Source: Alligator mississippiensis (Eukaryota; Chordata; Crocodylia; Alligatoridae). From it: a stretch of 64,000 nt of DNA. The stretch covers positions 92,527,261 through 92,591,260 of the forward strand of contig NC_081829.1 in NCBI RefSeq assembly GCF_030867095.1, in the 5' to 3' direction. Position numbers and translations under genes: made by a program. Under the pieces are notes generated by a model, which saw only the letters and a program-made list of their open reading frames with translations, made no database searches and was not told the origin of the DNA. Shown in pieces: positions 42,040-55,800 of the stretch; within the stretch, counting starts at the first letter, position 1, and every line of letters starts with the position of its first letter.

Positions 42040-43300
42040 CATATTAAATGAAACACAACTTTATTGTCCTTACAGTGCAACCAGAACGAATAGTGCCTCA
42101 AATCCATACATTGACAATATTTGGGACACTGAGAACGGGGTCATTGAGTGGGGTTAACATGGAGGGAAAAGGGAGATAAAACTTCAGACCTCGGTTGGTG
42201 AGAAGGGTTGTGGCGAGCAGCTTCCCCTCTTTTTGGCTGCTTGGCAATGTTGGGTGCTGGATTAGCATTGGAGCAACCTAGTATGAGGTTTGAGAGACTG
42301 AAGGAGCTGGGTCTTCACAGGGAGGAGGGAAGGGGGTCTGTGGGGTCCCAGTATGAGGAGGTCTCCATGGGATGGGACTAGCAAACCCTGTGGCTGCTGT
42401 GCATGCTGTGGGCTGCCAAAGGAGAGAGCAGGTCGAAGGCAAGTGACACCTTTGCCAGAGCAGACTCTCCTACAATGTATGCCTACTCATAATGTCTATG
42501 AGTTGTTGCTGTCCTACCACGTCCATCTGTATTATCCGCTCTGTGCGGCCAGCATCTTCTAAGTTTCCCCTGACCCACGTGAACTCCATTCTCCTCCAGC
42601 TTCTTATTTAATTAGTTACCACAGTGCGCTCTTGGCGGCTTTGCTCTTTTCCTTCTCCCACCTGTCTTTCTCCTTTTCTTGCCTCAGAAATGTGTGCCAT
42701 TCCTGAACAACCCTGTGACACTTCACAGAGGCATCCCCAAGCTCCTCCAACATCTTCTTGGTCTCTTCTTTACTCACAAGCTGAGCAGACCTTGGGGAGG
42801 GTAGTGGATAATGCTGGTGTGCCTGCGGGGGTAGATCTTACAGCTGGTGATGCTGTGGGTCCCTGGGAGCTGGCAGGTTGACTGCCTTGCCGTGCAGGGG
42901 CTGGGCGGCACACATGGTTTTTAGATATCCCAGGGTCCCTGCGCACCTGGATCTTCCAACATTGTGTGCGCAGCCCAGCTGCACATGCTTTTCTTTTTAG
43001 ATGTCCACTGAGACTGGGATCCTTTCCCAGGGTCCTGGCCATGTTTTGCAGCTGCCAGGTGAAGGTGGGGGGGACTTGATTTACTCCCCCTGTCCAGCAG
43101 TTGCAAACCCATGCCTTGGGTCCTGCTAGCAGTGGCATCATTGGGATCCAGTCTCTGATCTGGCACATGTGGCATGTTAGGAGGTGCGATTGCTTGGGTC
43201 AGGGATCAGCTCCCCTTGCACCATTACGTGAACGTCTGCCAGCTCACTCTGAGTTACAATGTCTTCCTTGGGCTCCAGCTACTATAAACAGGAATATACA
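42040..43300 (-). mobile_element. Relic of a coding DNA transposon or retrocopy, unclassified
   Basis: On the minus strand, 42780 down to 42617 reads VSKEETKKMLEELGDASVKC, then WHTFLRQEKEKDRWEKEKSK and a stop: a charged helical tail like the ends of SANT/MYB-like DNA-binding proteins of PIF/Harbinger-type elements. Upstream, 43175..42790 is Pro/Ser-rich with several frame changes. The family call is a guess; the region is not an active gene. Confidence 0.35.
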
Positions 43301-43593
43301 TAAGACACAAATTAGCCCCCAGTGAAGTCATTCATTGTACATGGGGGAGACTAGCTACTACTTTGATAAGCTGCTGCTGATGATGTGGCCTGTATCTTTA
43401 TCTCCATCCTGGGGTTATGACGACTAATCTGAAACATCGAACTTCAATACTGAATGACCAGATTCTGTCATTCACATAGACATGATTTGTTTCTGTGACT
43501 TCACTCCTCTATTTAGAGAAAGATGTTGCTAACACCTCCCCTTCTGTATGTACTTACACAGTTGCTAAAATAATCCCTCTTAGTAACGGGCAT

Positions 43594-43802
43594 CTTTAAA
43601 AGCCAGCTAGCAGCTGACTTTGAAACAGAAGGTCAACCAAAGGAGCAGAGACTTTGCTTCAGAAGTTTAATGAGAGCAATTGATCATAGAAAAGGGGCTT
43701 TACAGAACTATCTGGAGTGTTACAAACAGGCCAAAAAGTCGTCATCATCTTTTGAAGCTTTTGTGTGTATAGATATATACTCTTTGCTCTGTTGGTTTCA
43801 AG
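43594..43802 (+). promoter_or_regulatory. NRAP: Probable NRAP core promoter and 5' UTR
   Basis: CTTTAAAAG at 43594-43602 could serve as a TATA-like box and is followed by an E-box CAGCTG at 43611-43616, the type bound by myogenic bHLH factors. The ATG is 200 bases downstream. NRAP is striated-muscle specific in other vertebrates, so a CpG-poor promoter of this kind fits. The start site is inferred. Confidence 0.35.
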
Positions 43803-43874
43803 ATGAATGTTCAGCCGTGTGCTAGATGTGGCTTTGGGGTTTACCCTGCTGAGAAGATTAACTGTATAGATCAG
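43803..43874 (+). CDS. NRAP: NRAP exon 1 (LIM domain, first zinc ligands)
   Basis: ATG to CAG, 24 codons beginning [10 protein letters not shown] and ending NCIDQ; donor GTCAGT. Human NRAP starts MNVQPCSRCGYGVYPAEK, so the start is secure. Confidence 0.95.
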
Positions 43875-46800
43875 GTCAGTACACACACTCTCTCTTGATC
43901 ATTTTGGAGTTTAATAGATATATGCAAAGTTACTTACTAATATATGGTTTGATCATGCTCCTGCTGGAGTTGCAGACTGAACTCCTAACCGTATACATTC
44001 TTTATTCATGGTGGCTATCGGAGTGAAGGTAAGCTTGGTTATGAGTGTTTTGGGGAAGATAATTAAAAATGACGAGGTTACAAACTTGCAAAGATAGTAA
44101 TTTATCTTACTATTAAATTACCTACTATTATCTTACTATTTTTTTATCTTGCTATTTTTTAAATTCTTTTAAATTACTTACTATTATTTTACTATCTTAC
44201 TATTAAATTACTTACTATTATCTTACTATCTTACTAAAGATAGTAATTTAGTGTCCATTTAATGCATGCCATTTATGCAGTGGTAAATGGCTATTTATGA
44301 AATGGACAGAGGGGTCAATGCTGAGGTTTAAATATTGCTGGAATAATAAGGACATATGAGACACTTTCACTATCTTTTAATCTTTTCTATTCCTAGACAT
44401 GGCACAAAGCCTGTTTTCATTGTGAAATCTGCAAAATGAAGCTAACAGTAAATAACTTTGTTAGCCACCAGAAGAAGCCTTACTGTCAAGCGTAAGTGTA
44501 CTTACTTTAAAAAAAAAATCATAATGGCTTAAAACTTGAATTACCATAATTTTAATTGAAGATCAGCACTGGGCAGCCAACTGGTCTTCAGCTGTTCTAT
44601 GGAACTGGGTTAACTCCGTTGACTTCAGCAGAATTGCTCTGGATTTACATATATGGCAGAGATCAGAATCTAGCCATATATATAAAATTCCCCTATTTAA
44701 GTCTTAAAAGATACCATTGTAAGTGCCATTGGAAATATTTTGGAACGTTGCCTGTTGTAACTGTAAGCAGTGATTTCCATATCAGTGGTTAAGAATTAAT
44801 AAGGTATGAATGCACTTAGTAACCAGAAAAATACGTAAAATGCAAATTTTTGGAGTTACATTTTTCAGGATGATTTGATTTTCTAATGATCAATTCCTGT
44901 CAAATTTCTTGGCTGAAAACAAGAGATGACAGTTGGTTTTTATTCTATTATTCTCTTTCGTTATTAGTAACACAGCATTGATATGATGATCATTAAAATT
45001 AATTGAGTTGTTGACACTTATTTCATAAAACAGTAAGTTGTATGTGAACTGATGGTTGCGTGGTGGAGGTGGTGCAGTGGTTTTGAGAAACTAAAAAGAG
45101 AGTATATGTTTCTGGTGGACAGTCTGATACATTTCTAATATGCTGTTATACCTTGTTTTATAGACATAACCCAAAAAACAACACATTCACAAGCGTATTT
45201 GAGACACCAATAAATTTAAATGTGAAAAAACAATCTGAAGCAGTAAGCGAGGTAAGAGTTTTATAATAAATTATATTTGCTTGTACTTTTTGTTTCCGGT
45301 ATTGTAACCACACTGGTTTTTTTTTTTAAGAAATGTATTAAAACACAACCCCTATATTCAACTGCCCTGCCCTCTTTTAAGGTGAGCTCAGGTTTGGATC
45401 ACATTTATTTCAAATGGTCTTTGTCACGGACCAAACCAAGGTCTGGATTCCAACAGATCCATACTTTGGCAGATTTGATATTTAGATCTGGAACAGATTT
45501 TTCTTCTTGATCGTATCTCTAGCTTGTTTTTGTTTGTCTGTAGATTGATTATACATCTCTTTTCAAATACATCAATTGTATATAGCAAGAGACATGCTTC
45601 CTAACATTTGTTGGATGTGTTTCAACAAAAGCTACAAAACCTGAACATTTTTTAAAATTAGCTTTGTATTTTCTTTAGATTTTTTTCCCAATTTTTCAGA
45701 CGCATCTCATAAGTGCCTTACATGATCATTGTTCATTTAGGAAGAGGAACGAAGCATTATAGCTGCTAAATTCTGCATAATAAAGCTATCGGATTACATG
45801 GCAAAGCAAGGGAGAAAAGCCCAGAATGTCTCAGTTTCAGTAAAAAAGCCCAAGATGGTATTATAGTGTTACTTACTGTATTTTACTTACTTTGTGGCCT
45901 TAATTTACAATCCTTGCCCAGACAAAACATCCTTTGGTATTCTATGAGTATCTTAGTAAGAAATGCAGGTTCAGTCTGTCAAAGGTTACCTTATCTAATA
46001 TTCTACAAGGAAGTCTGTAGTATCCGTCACTGAAAATTGCCAGGAATGCAGAGCCGAGCTGTACAGACTTGATTATTAGTGCCAGTGGGTCATGAGGACA
46101 TTTTCTTTAATGCTGGTTCACTTGCCTTAAATGCTGGGTCAAAATAAAGCTGAAGACTCAAAACAAAACTTGTATAAAATTGCCTGGTCTTTGACACGAA
46201 CAACTAAACAGTTTAAATTTAATTAGAATATGCATCTAGACTCCCAGAAAAGTTTTTTTTGAGCATTTGATAGATCTGGGCTGAGATGTGAGGGAGTTTT
46301 TCCTGTTTTTTTAAAAACATTTTTCTGAAATATTATTGCTAATGTTGATTTTCTTGGTTGTGTGATATGTCAGCTCCAAAAGGCACCTAGAATCCCAAAA
46401 GGACTTCGAATTCTTTTTTATTTTCTAATGCCATTGCTTTCTGTTATGACCTCTTTTCTTCCGAAGGCATTTGTTTAAGTTTTGCACTTCTGGTGACTAT
46501 TTAAAATAAGAAAAATATGTCAGAAGACCACTGGTTACTGGCTCATGTCCATGCATAATGTTGTTTTATTAAATGTGGTGCCTTTTAGTCCTCTAAAAAT
46601 AATCGTGTAGTAGTAGTAATAGTACTAGTGGTAGTAATAATAAGTATAGACAATGTATTTCTATAGGATCTGGCATCTTATTAAAATTGTACATAAAATA
46701 ATGGAAAACGGATGCAGCATTTTAAATTTTGCATGTACTAATATCTGTTTCTCTTTCTTCTTGATCAAGTTGATAGTATACATTTAATCACATTTATCAC

Positions 46801-49800
46801 ATATTATACTCCTTCTGTCATTGTACTTCTATAGCATTTTTATGCATCATGTTGTTGCAATATCCTGGACTCCAACAATGACAACAACATCGAGTTCACT
46901 TCCTTTAAGAGGTGTGTGTGACGGATCTGGTCTGGAATGAGCCTGGGATTACTGCAAATTCTATTTCTGTTTCCCGGCTGTGATATGAGACCCTATTACT
47001 TCCAGTGCATGTGGGCATACACGCCAAGCAAATTATAGCTCGGAGATCACTTTCCCTTGCTTTCTCACCTAGAGCACCTCCTGTCCCTTTCAATCATAGA
47101 GTGAATTTGAGCTCCAAAGACACGATTTCTAAGTGTATCTACAGGCCTAATCCAGGCTTTATTGAAAATGCCTTTTCACTTCTATGGCAGCTTGTAGTAT
47201 AGAAAAAATTTGGCATTGGGTCCCAAATGAAAATAACAAACTAGTTTGTGCTTAAGGCACTAGACTGAGGCTTAAGAGTTGAAAATTCAATTCCTTGCTC
47301 TGCCACTTATGTTTGGTGTGACCTTGGGCAGGGCATTGCCATCTTTGTGCTTCCTTCTTTAATTGTATAATGAAGATATTGTACAATGAGGACAATATAT
47401 ACATTTCAGTATTATGACTTCTTCAGGGCAATGCTTGTGCCAGTATAGCACAAGATGATCTTGATTTTATTTGGGTCTCTAGGTACTATTGCAATACAAA
47501 TAAAGAGTTATAATAATAGACATCAGATTAGACGATGCCCTTAAGTATATTCACACAACCTCACTGACCTCACTGAAGTCAGAAAGGGATAAATGAGAGC
47601 AATTTTGCCTTGTGACTGATACTTAGGTCTAGTGTTTCATAGTGGTTTCCTTCACAAAATATCTCTTACTAACATTTGAATTGTATTATCTGCTTAGATT
47701 TTTATGGGATTTTAGTCTTCATTACTATGTGCGTGTGTGTGGGGGCTGGGCATGGAGGAAGGGGAGATGTGTCTAGGAACCACTTAGATCTTCTTGATGG
47801 GTTTCAACTGCAATGCACTGTTTCCCTAAGAGCAAGTAGCTCCAATGACTGCAATTTGTCTTAGTTAGAAGTCACCAAGTGGATGAGAGCTAATCTAGCC
47901 TCTACTTCATACACCCCTTGGGTAGGGATGGGAGACAGGTAGGAGAAAGTATAAACCCATTAATGGTGCTCACAGGGTAAGGCAGCATGCCGAGAAAGGT
48001 TGTGATAGGCAGACAAAGAGGAAATATTGGTAAAGGGGGATCTGTGGAAGCTGTGAGTATGGAGATCTGAATCCAGTGAACAGTATTTTCTTGTGGGCTT
48101 CAAAGTTTCCATAGTCCAGGCCTGCTCGTTGAAGGTTTTTCATAGATTCATAGATGCTAGGGGCTGGAAGGGACCTCGCAGATCATTGGGTCCAGCCCCG
48201 CCACTCTAGGCAGGAAGACAACTATATATCCATTGGTCCTGGTCTTCCCCAGGGATGCCCTGGTGACGCACTCCTCCGATACAGCGGTAATGAACACAAT
48301 GGTTTCTGTCTGTATCAGTACAGGTTTTCTTTTAACTATAGCATGGTATTGAAAGGAACACCCAGTTTGCACTGGTTAAGGATCTGGGACCCAGAAAGAC
48401 ACAAAGAAAGTCCCACAATGTGGTGGGCACATTGCTTACATCTGACATGTGAGCCACTAAAGCCACCCAAGGAACCTTGTCTGCCTGTATCCTTAGACCA
48501 ACACGGCTACAACCTAAACTCCCACTAAAGTCTGGCATTCGTTTTGGAGTATTGATTTCACTTCTACTCGCCTTTTCCCTTGCAATTCACTCTAACTCTA
48601 CAGTGCTGTACACCCAGGCATTTTTCCAGCTTTAAAATGATGCCCTTCTTTGCCTTTTGCATCCACAATAAGAAAAAAAAATATTGATGCTGAGTTTTTG
48701 TTGCAGGGTAAATATCGAGAAGAAGGGGAACGATTCAAATCCGTTTTCCAGTGGGATATGAACTGCAGAGAGGTGGAAGCCGCGTGTAAAGTTCAGCAGC
48801 TGGCCAGTCAGGTAAGAGAAGCCCTTCGAGGGTACACCTTTCTGGAGCTTGCCAGGAGGCATCCTGCGAAGCATTGCTTTGGTGTGCGCTACTTCCCCAT
48901 GCTGAATAAAATGATGGTTGGCATGCATTTATGCACAGCATTTGACTCAGAACAGTCCATTTCTTTTTTTTTTTTTAGAATGGCCTGTTTAATTTTCATT
49001 TGTTTTTCAAGGCAGTGCATTGTAATTGTTAAAGCGGGGGAGCAAAGTCAGGAGGTTTGGGGAGTACCTCCACTGCAATACTAGATGCAGTTGCAGCAAG
49101 TATTGATATACCCTGGCTAGCTTTAATTTACCTAGATCAGGCACCAAAAGCAGTAAACCTGTCACAATATGGACTTCAGTGTGGGCTGTTACTCCATGGA
49201 CTTTTTTGTTGATTGAAGCCTTTGCTGCTCTGGTTTTGCTCTTTTGGGCCTCAAGCTAGCAGAGTTATCTTGGGTATAGCTACATATGCTGCAATTGCAC
49301 TCCTGAATGCGGTGCAGAAATACTCTTGACTCTGATCTTGGTCCTATTCCTGAATGATGAGCATAGTCAAGTCACTTATCTTCCCCATGCCTTGTTTCCT
49401 TCTCTGTGTAGTGAAGTAATTAGATTTGCTCACAATTAAAGATCCTCAAGTGAAGGGCACCATGTATATTATTATTATAATCCATCATTTTTCTTGCCAC
49501 ATTGTCAAGTACTAAATTAAATTCTGGCCCTACAGACATCCATTGTAAAACTCTCATTTGACTTCAGCATATTCAGGATTTCATCCACTTATGTTTTCCT
49601 AGGGGCTTGTTTCTTCCTAACGTCATTTTTCTTCTGACTCGATCCTCTAACAAAGTTGTGACACAGAATTTATGGTAGCGATTCCTTTTAAAGATGACAA
49701 GTAGATGTGCCACAAAGATGGGATCAGGGGGAAGGAGCAATAGGACAATGGCTGAGGAATTCCTTATTAAACTCATTTATGTGAGAGAATGGAAAAGGGA

Positions 49801-52800
49801 GCACAGACAATGACATGACGTGCATTGTTTTAAAATAGAGGTGCTTAACATCTGGCCTGCAGGCCAGATCTGACCTGTGAGGCTGTGTTATTTGGCCCAT
49901 GGACCTCCCCACAGGTCCAAAAATTTGGCAGCTGAGAAGAGGTAAATTGCTACTTACTGGCTGCATCCAGACAAGCGTGGCCATGTGATATGTGACACCG
50001 TGGACCCGTCCTGGGGTGCCACACACCTCGCATTCAGGTGTTCCCCATGCTGCAAGGTAGCAGTGCAGGGGGGAGTGGAGTCGGGGGTGATTTTTGATCC
50101 TGGGAGATCCTCGGGTCAAAAAACCCCATGAGAAAAAAGCAGGGTGGCACATGCAGGGAGCAGCATGTGCCACCCAAAACTGGAGGCTGGCCAGCCTGAG
50201 CCATGCTTTGGCTGCCGACCAGGCTCTGAGCGGTGGGATCTCTGTGGCTGCAGCTCCCCGAGGCCCCCAGGACTCCAGGCTAATATTAAAAAATCCCTCC
50301 CTTAATTAAAGATAGGAACTTTGATGGAAAATGGCAGGTTGGCTGGTTTAATGGACAATGTTGGGCTATAGGCTGTTTCTGCTTATAGATGGGCAGATGA
50401 GATTCATCCTAGGTAAGTAATAACCAAATGCATTGCCATCTTGGACAGGCTCAGCCCATGACCTACATCCCCAATGCCATTTTCACTCTTTTCAAAACTC
50501 TGAACCACGAGTGAAGAATAAATGTCACATTTGTCCCAGGATGAGTTATGCCTGTTTTTGTCCTAGAACGGAAAAGTTGTGAGATTGGTGTGTACCCATG
50601 TTGTCCTTACCGTCTGAGTTTAGCGAGTGGTTGAATGCACTGCCGCTTTTGATCCAATGATACAATCCCCAGACAACCTTCACTTGCTCTTCATGATATC
50701 CTAGTGCAAACTGTTAGCAATTCTTATCCCATGAACCTTTATAGGATTTGTCCTGGGACAACAGACATGGATGTCTGAATGACTGCACATTGTCCTGAGA
50801 AAAAATGGTATCTCCTGGGACAAATGCACCATCTATTTGTAGCCAGAATTTAAGAAAGTTGTAGAAGTTGCCCTTTTGGTAGAGGGATGTGCATATGGCC
50901 CATACTATGCCTGTTCTTCAGGTAAACAGCAAATGTCATTTCTCAAGGTTATCGGTCTGGTAGTTTCCACTTGCTATAATTTTCTATGAAGAAAAGTATT
51001 GCAAAGAAGAAAAGAAAATGTATTTATCTTGAATTTGCAGAAAAAGGACAATATTTTGTTCTGCATATATACTTACACGCTGTTTAGCATGCATTTAGCA
51101 ATAATAATAATGATGGCCTAGCAATATAGTTGCTGTTTGCATGATGCAGTGAACTACTCAGCAAATATTCGACTGGAAATTTGGGGGAAATAAGCCCTAA
51201 TTCCATATCACATATAAAAACGTTGCAGAATGTGCTCAGAAATATTTTGCAATAAAATTCATCTCTATATGCAAGGACAGAACCAAGTCCATGAACCAGT
51301 TAAACTCCAACTTTGTATTAAAAATAATAAGACTCACGTGGATATATTTTTGTGCTTTCTATTTATACAGTGTAAGTTGATTTTTGTGATGGATTTTTAT
51401 TTGTTTTCCTCTTCCCTAGTAAATTCATTATTTATATTTAAACCTATTCACTTAATCTTTCCTTTCTAGAAAACCTATCAAGCGGCATATGGGGAGGGCA
51501 AGACCTGGTATTCTGGAGCCATTCCAGATCCCTCAATGGTCAGGATAGCTCAGTCGCAGAAGACTCTCAGTGATGTAAGTGGGCTGACCTTTGCAGCAGC
51601 TTTATTCTTATAGCTTATTTTATATTCTGAGGGCTTACTCATTCATAGTAGCTAAACTGTCAATAACAAATTACCAAAGGAAAGGGTGACATGGATTTGA
51701 ACTTTGTTGAACAACAGTGTTTTTTTAGCCTTTGTGTGCTCTGTCTGTCTAGATATACATTTATAGTCAAAGTCACCTAGGAGTGTTACTTCCCAGTTTA
51801 GATATATTCAAAAGGAATTATCATGACTTTCAGAAGTTAAGATACAGTTCAGTTCCTGGACATTAACATGTCTGATGACATGTCCTGCCTACCCAACATC
51901 TTCTAGCATGGCTACCATCAGTGAAGTAGCTCCACTGATGGATAATGGGACGTCATTCTCCCCTTGTACTCGGCCTTGGTGAGGCCACAGCTGGAGTACT
52001 GTGTCCAGTTTTGGGCCCTACAATTAAAAAATGATGTGGAGAAGCTTGAGAGAGTCCAGAGAAGAGCCACGCGCATGATCAGAGGTCAGGAAAACAGACC
52101 TTATGACGACAGGCTGAGAGCTATGGGACTCTTCAGCCTGGAAAGGCACAGGCTCAGGGGTGATCTGGTGGCAACCTATAAGTTTATCAGGGGTGCTCAC
52201 CAGGATCTGGGGGAACGTCTGTTCACCAAAGCGCCCCAAGGGATGACATGGTCGAATGGTTATAAACTACTGCAAGACTGTTTCAGGCTGGACTTAAGGA
52301 AGAATTTCTTTACTGTTCGAGCCCCCAAGGTCTGGAGTAGCCTGCCATTGGAGGTGGTTCAAGCACCTACATTGAACACCTTCAAGAGTAAATTGGATGC
52401 TTATCTTGCTGGGATCCTACGACCCCAGCTGACTTCCTGCCCTTCTGGCAGGGGGCTGGACTCGATGATCTTCCAAGGTCCCTTCCAGCCCTAACGTCTA
52501 TGAAATCTATGAAAACACATTTTATTTTTCATGGAGTACACAAGTACCTGTAGCTTTCCATCCAGCCGCAGTGAGTAAAGAACTGAAAGACATATATAAT
52601 TAGCAGTAGTCATGTATAAACTACTGTGTATCAAATATGCAGATGGATTTTTTCCACTGTAGCTGAGATTTTTTGTAACTAGGAAAAAATATGAAATACA
52701 TGTTCTTTTGTGTGTCATTTATTCTAAAATACCTTAAACATGTATGGGATATGCATTACCTACTTTGCTTATTTTTTTGTTTTTAAAAAGAGGGGTCACA

Positions 52801-55800
52801 TTAATGAACAGAGTTTTTTTTTAACCAAAAAAATATGTTACTTTTAGGTGAAATACACAGAAGATTATGAGCAACAGAAGGGGAAAGGCAGCTTTCCAGC
52901 TATGATCACTCCAGCTTACCAGATTGCTAAGAAAGCCACTCAGCTAAGCAGTGATGTAAGTCTCAATTTTCTTTTGTGTGCATTGAAGTTACTAAAGTTC
53001 AGGAAATCCTGGTTTTAAATAGTTGACATTAAAAAGCACAGCTGGTGCCCAATACCCATCTTAAAATTAATCCTGCAAAAGTGGTAAATCTTTTACTTTA
53101 TTGACACATTGACTTGGGAACCTACCTTGCCTTGGAAGAATACCATAAATGACAGCTTGCAGCATGGGCATCTTCTAAGATACAGCAAATTTTTGCGTAA
53201 TACATGACATAATTGCTATTTCAGCTTTACAAACCCCCCCTTTGTGTTTTGTTTTTAAGCTAAACTGGTTACTCTTATTTTCCTATTTAATTTTCATTGA
53301 TTTGTTTATCCACTTATTCTGGCCTTTTCATCTATCTTATTATATAACGATACATACCAGTACAATAATTTTCTTTAATGTATGTATATGATAGATGTTT
53401 ACATATGTATTATAAAAATAACAATCCAAAAAGCTGTCATGAAAATAAGCCCCCCTTCAAATCCTTGTAGAAACATGCAGTGGGTTTCATGACCAGCATG
53501 CAGCAATGCAGTGATACAGTTGTCAGATAGCGTTTTGGTGCCATTACAGAGGAATTTTGCAGTATTTTTATACTGTTTACAAATGTAATTTAAAATGTTG
53601 GTTATTTTGGGCATTGACTTCAGTAGGAGCTGGACTCAGTTTTTATATGAAGACAGCCTGGCTGTATTGCACGTATTGCTGGAATTATTTAGCATTAAAA
53701 AAGTAGTTATAAACATTTCCCTCAACAGTGCTCATGTTTTCTTTACATAAAATTAACACTTTTGACACTATAGACCTACAATGGAAATAATAGAACATTT
53801 GAGCTAATAATGCCAATGAGTAAAGTCAGAATACTCTGTAATGATCAATGGTGATCATTTAATCAGTGGCGGCTGCACCTTCTTTTGTATTTACAGCCAA
53901 GAGCTTTATACTGAGGACATAACATTGAAAATAATTAGCTGACTCAAAGGTCAGTTCTGCTGCCTTTTCCAGTCTCATGGAAGGAGATAACCAGATATTT
54001 ACTAGTAAAGGGCTTTAAAATGCATTCAATTTATGCTTCCAGGTAGAGTATAAGCGTGGACATGAAGAAAGGGTCTCCAAGTTCACCTCTGTTGTAGACA
54101 CTCCCGATATACTACATGCAAAAGTTGGAGGGCAGCTTACAAGTGATGTAAGTAAAGTAGGAGGAGAGAATAAGGAGATCTTTTAAACTGTTTAAATAGT
54201 TTCTTGAAGCACAAAGACAAATACAATCTAATACTTAAATTAGAGCTTTTGAAGCACACAACTGTCTAAAAGTTTGCTTAGCAGAGTCTGTTATTCATGT
54301 TGCTAGACGCTTCCTATTAGAAGACCTATTTTAAGTTGCTTATACCTTTTCTAAACCATAACCTTTTGAGCTGAAATGATTCATGTTTGTTTCTATCTCA
54401 GCTAAAGATTTTTTGGGGATGTCAACTAAAACTGTTCAGCCATTTCTACGGGGCGTAGGAGAAAAGCACGTTCCATCTTTGAAAAGTTCTGGTGACTTTT
54501 TCCTTGAGAAACTGTAGTGCTTGCATGCTTTGACATCTGACAGTTAGGTGACTTTTGGTCAGGGATATTCCTTTTCCATCCTTATGAAAATCCATCCAAG
54601 TTCGAACCTATTTTAAGACTTTGAAAAATTGTAGTTTACGTAGGACTCGTATAAAATGTTTAGATTTTAGTTTATATGTTCCCCCCAAAATCCATCTCTT
54701 CTGCACATACTCTGTCTGGGGCCGAGCAGGACTTTTCCTGCGGTTGCAGCTCTCTGCAGCTGTGGAGCAGACCTGGGCAGAAAGGGAAGCAAGGAGCCCA
54801 TCTCTCCTGTGTTGTCATATCCTCTTGCGAGAGTCTGAGCAGTGAAAGGGAGGAAGTTGCCTGACTTGAATACATGAGGGGGACAAACCTGGGTAATAAT
54901 TTTGGGACAAAGATCCTCAGAGCCTGTTGGAGAAAGACTAGGGATGGAAGCTGATAGGTGGGGAGGGAAACTAGGCTTAGAGCTGGGGTGGGCTGGGCAA
55001 AGAACTGGGAACCAGTACAGTAGAAAAGGAGGTGGGTTGGTAGACAACTGGTGAGAACTCACGATGGGGCAAAGGCTGAGACTGGGAGCTGGGAAGGGGA
55101 TACTGGGATTGGATGGGGAATATGGAGAAGAGGAAGAGAGGATCTTCATTTACCATGTACACACAACTTCACTGCTAGAACATGGGAGGTGTGGGCCACT
55201 GCCTGAGATCTCTCGAGCAGATGTTAACAACCTTTGCAGCAGCGGGACATCGCCTGCCATGGTCCCCCTGCTTTACCTGTGGTTGTTTAGGGCGTTATAT
55301 CTTGTGTTGTATCAGGGTTGATTGTGTACCTTTGCTAAGAGGTTAGACTATGGGTTTGTATAGGATGGTTTGGATAGGGATGCTGCTGCCTTGGGCAGGG
55401 GGTTGAACTAGATGACTTCTCAAGTTCCCTTCCAGCCCTATTCTGTAATTCTGTGATTTCAACTTCTGCAACAAATAAAGGAGGGGCTGACAACAGCCTC
55501 TTTCATTTCACAACTGTGTTTCTTCACCCTGGGCACTGAATCAGCCAGAGGTCTTGTGAATCAAATAGTATGCTATTGTATATTAAAGAATGTATGATAA
55601 TACATACTCAGATGGGTGGTGGGGGGGAACTTAAGGCACTTTAATGCTAGCATTTCCTAATTTTGAGTACTTACTTTGCGAACGTAATGCTTTTCTTTTA
55701 AAGTTGCTTTTGTTTGCTGTATATATAAATGTGTGCGCTCTATTTGTTCCTAAATGATCTTGTTTTTACAGTTAAAATACACAGAAGATTATGAACAACA

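Larger units (their letters stand above)
45252..48706 (+). other. NRAP intron 3
   Basis: AT-rich; contains a TAG/TAA microsatellite (46606..46643), a MIR-like relic (47245..47510), CR1 and dispersed-repeat ends at 48138..48525, and a candidate extra exon at 45741..45857. Confidence 0.8.
48812..51469 (+). other. NRAP intron 4
   Basis: Contains a faint MIR-like patch (49290..49450), a hAT-like composite (49836..50290) and an inverted-end element (50526..50829). Remainder AT-rich, nothing else recognised. Confidence 0.75.
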
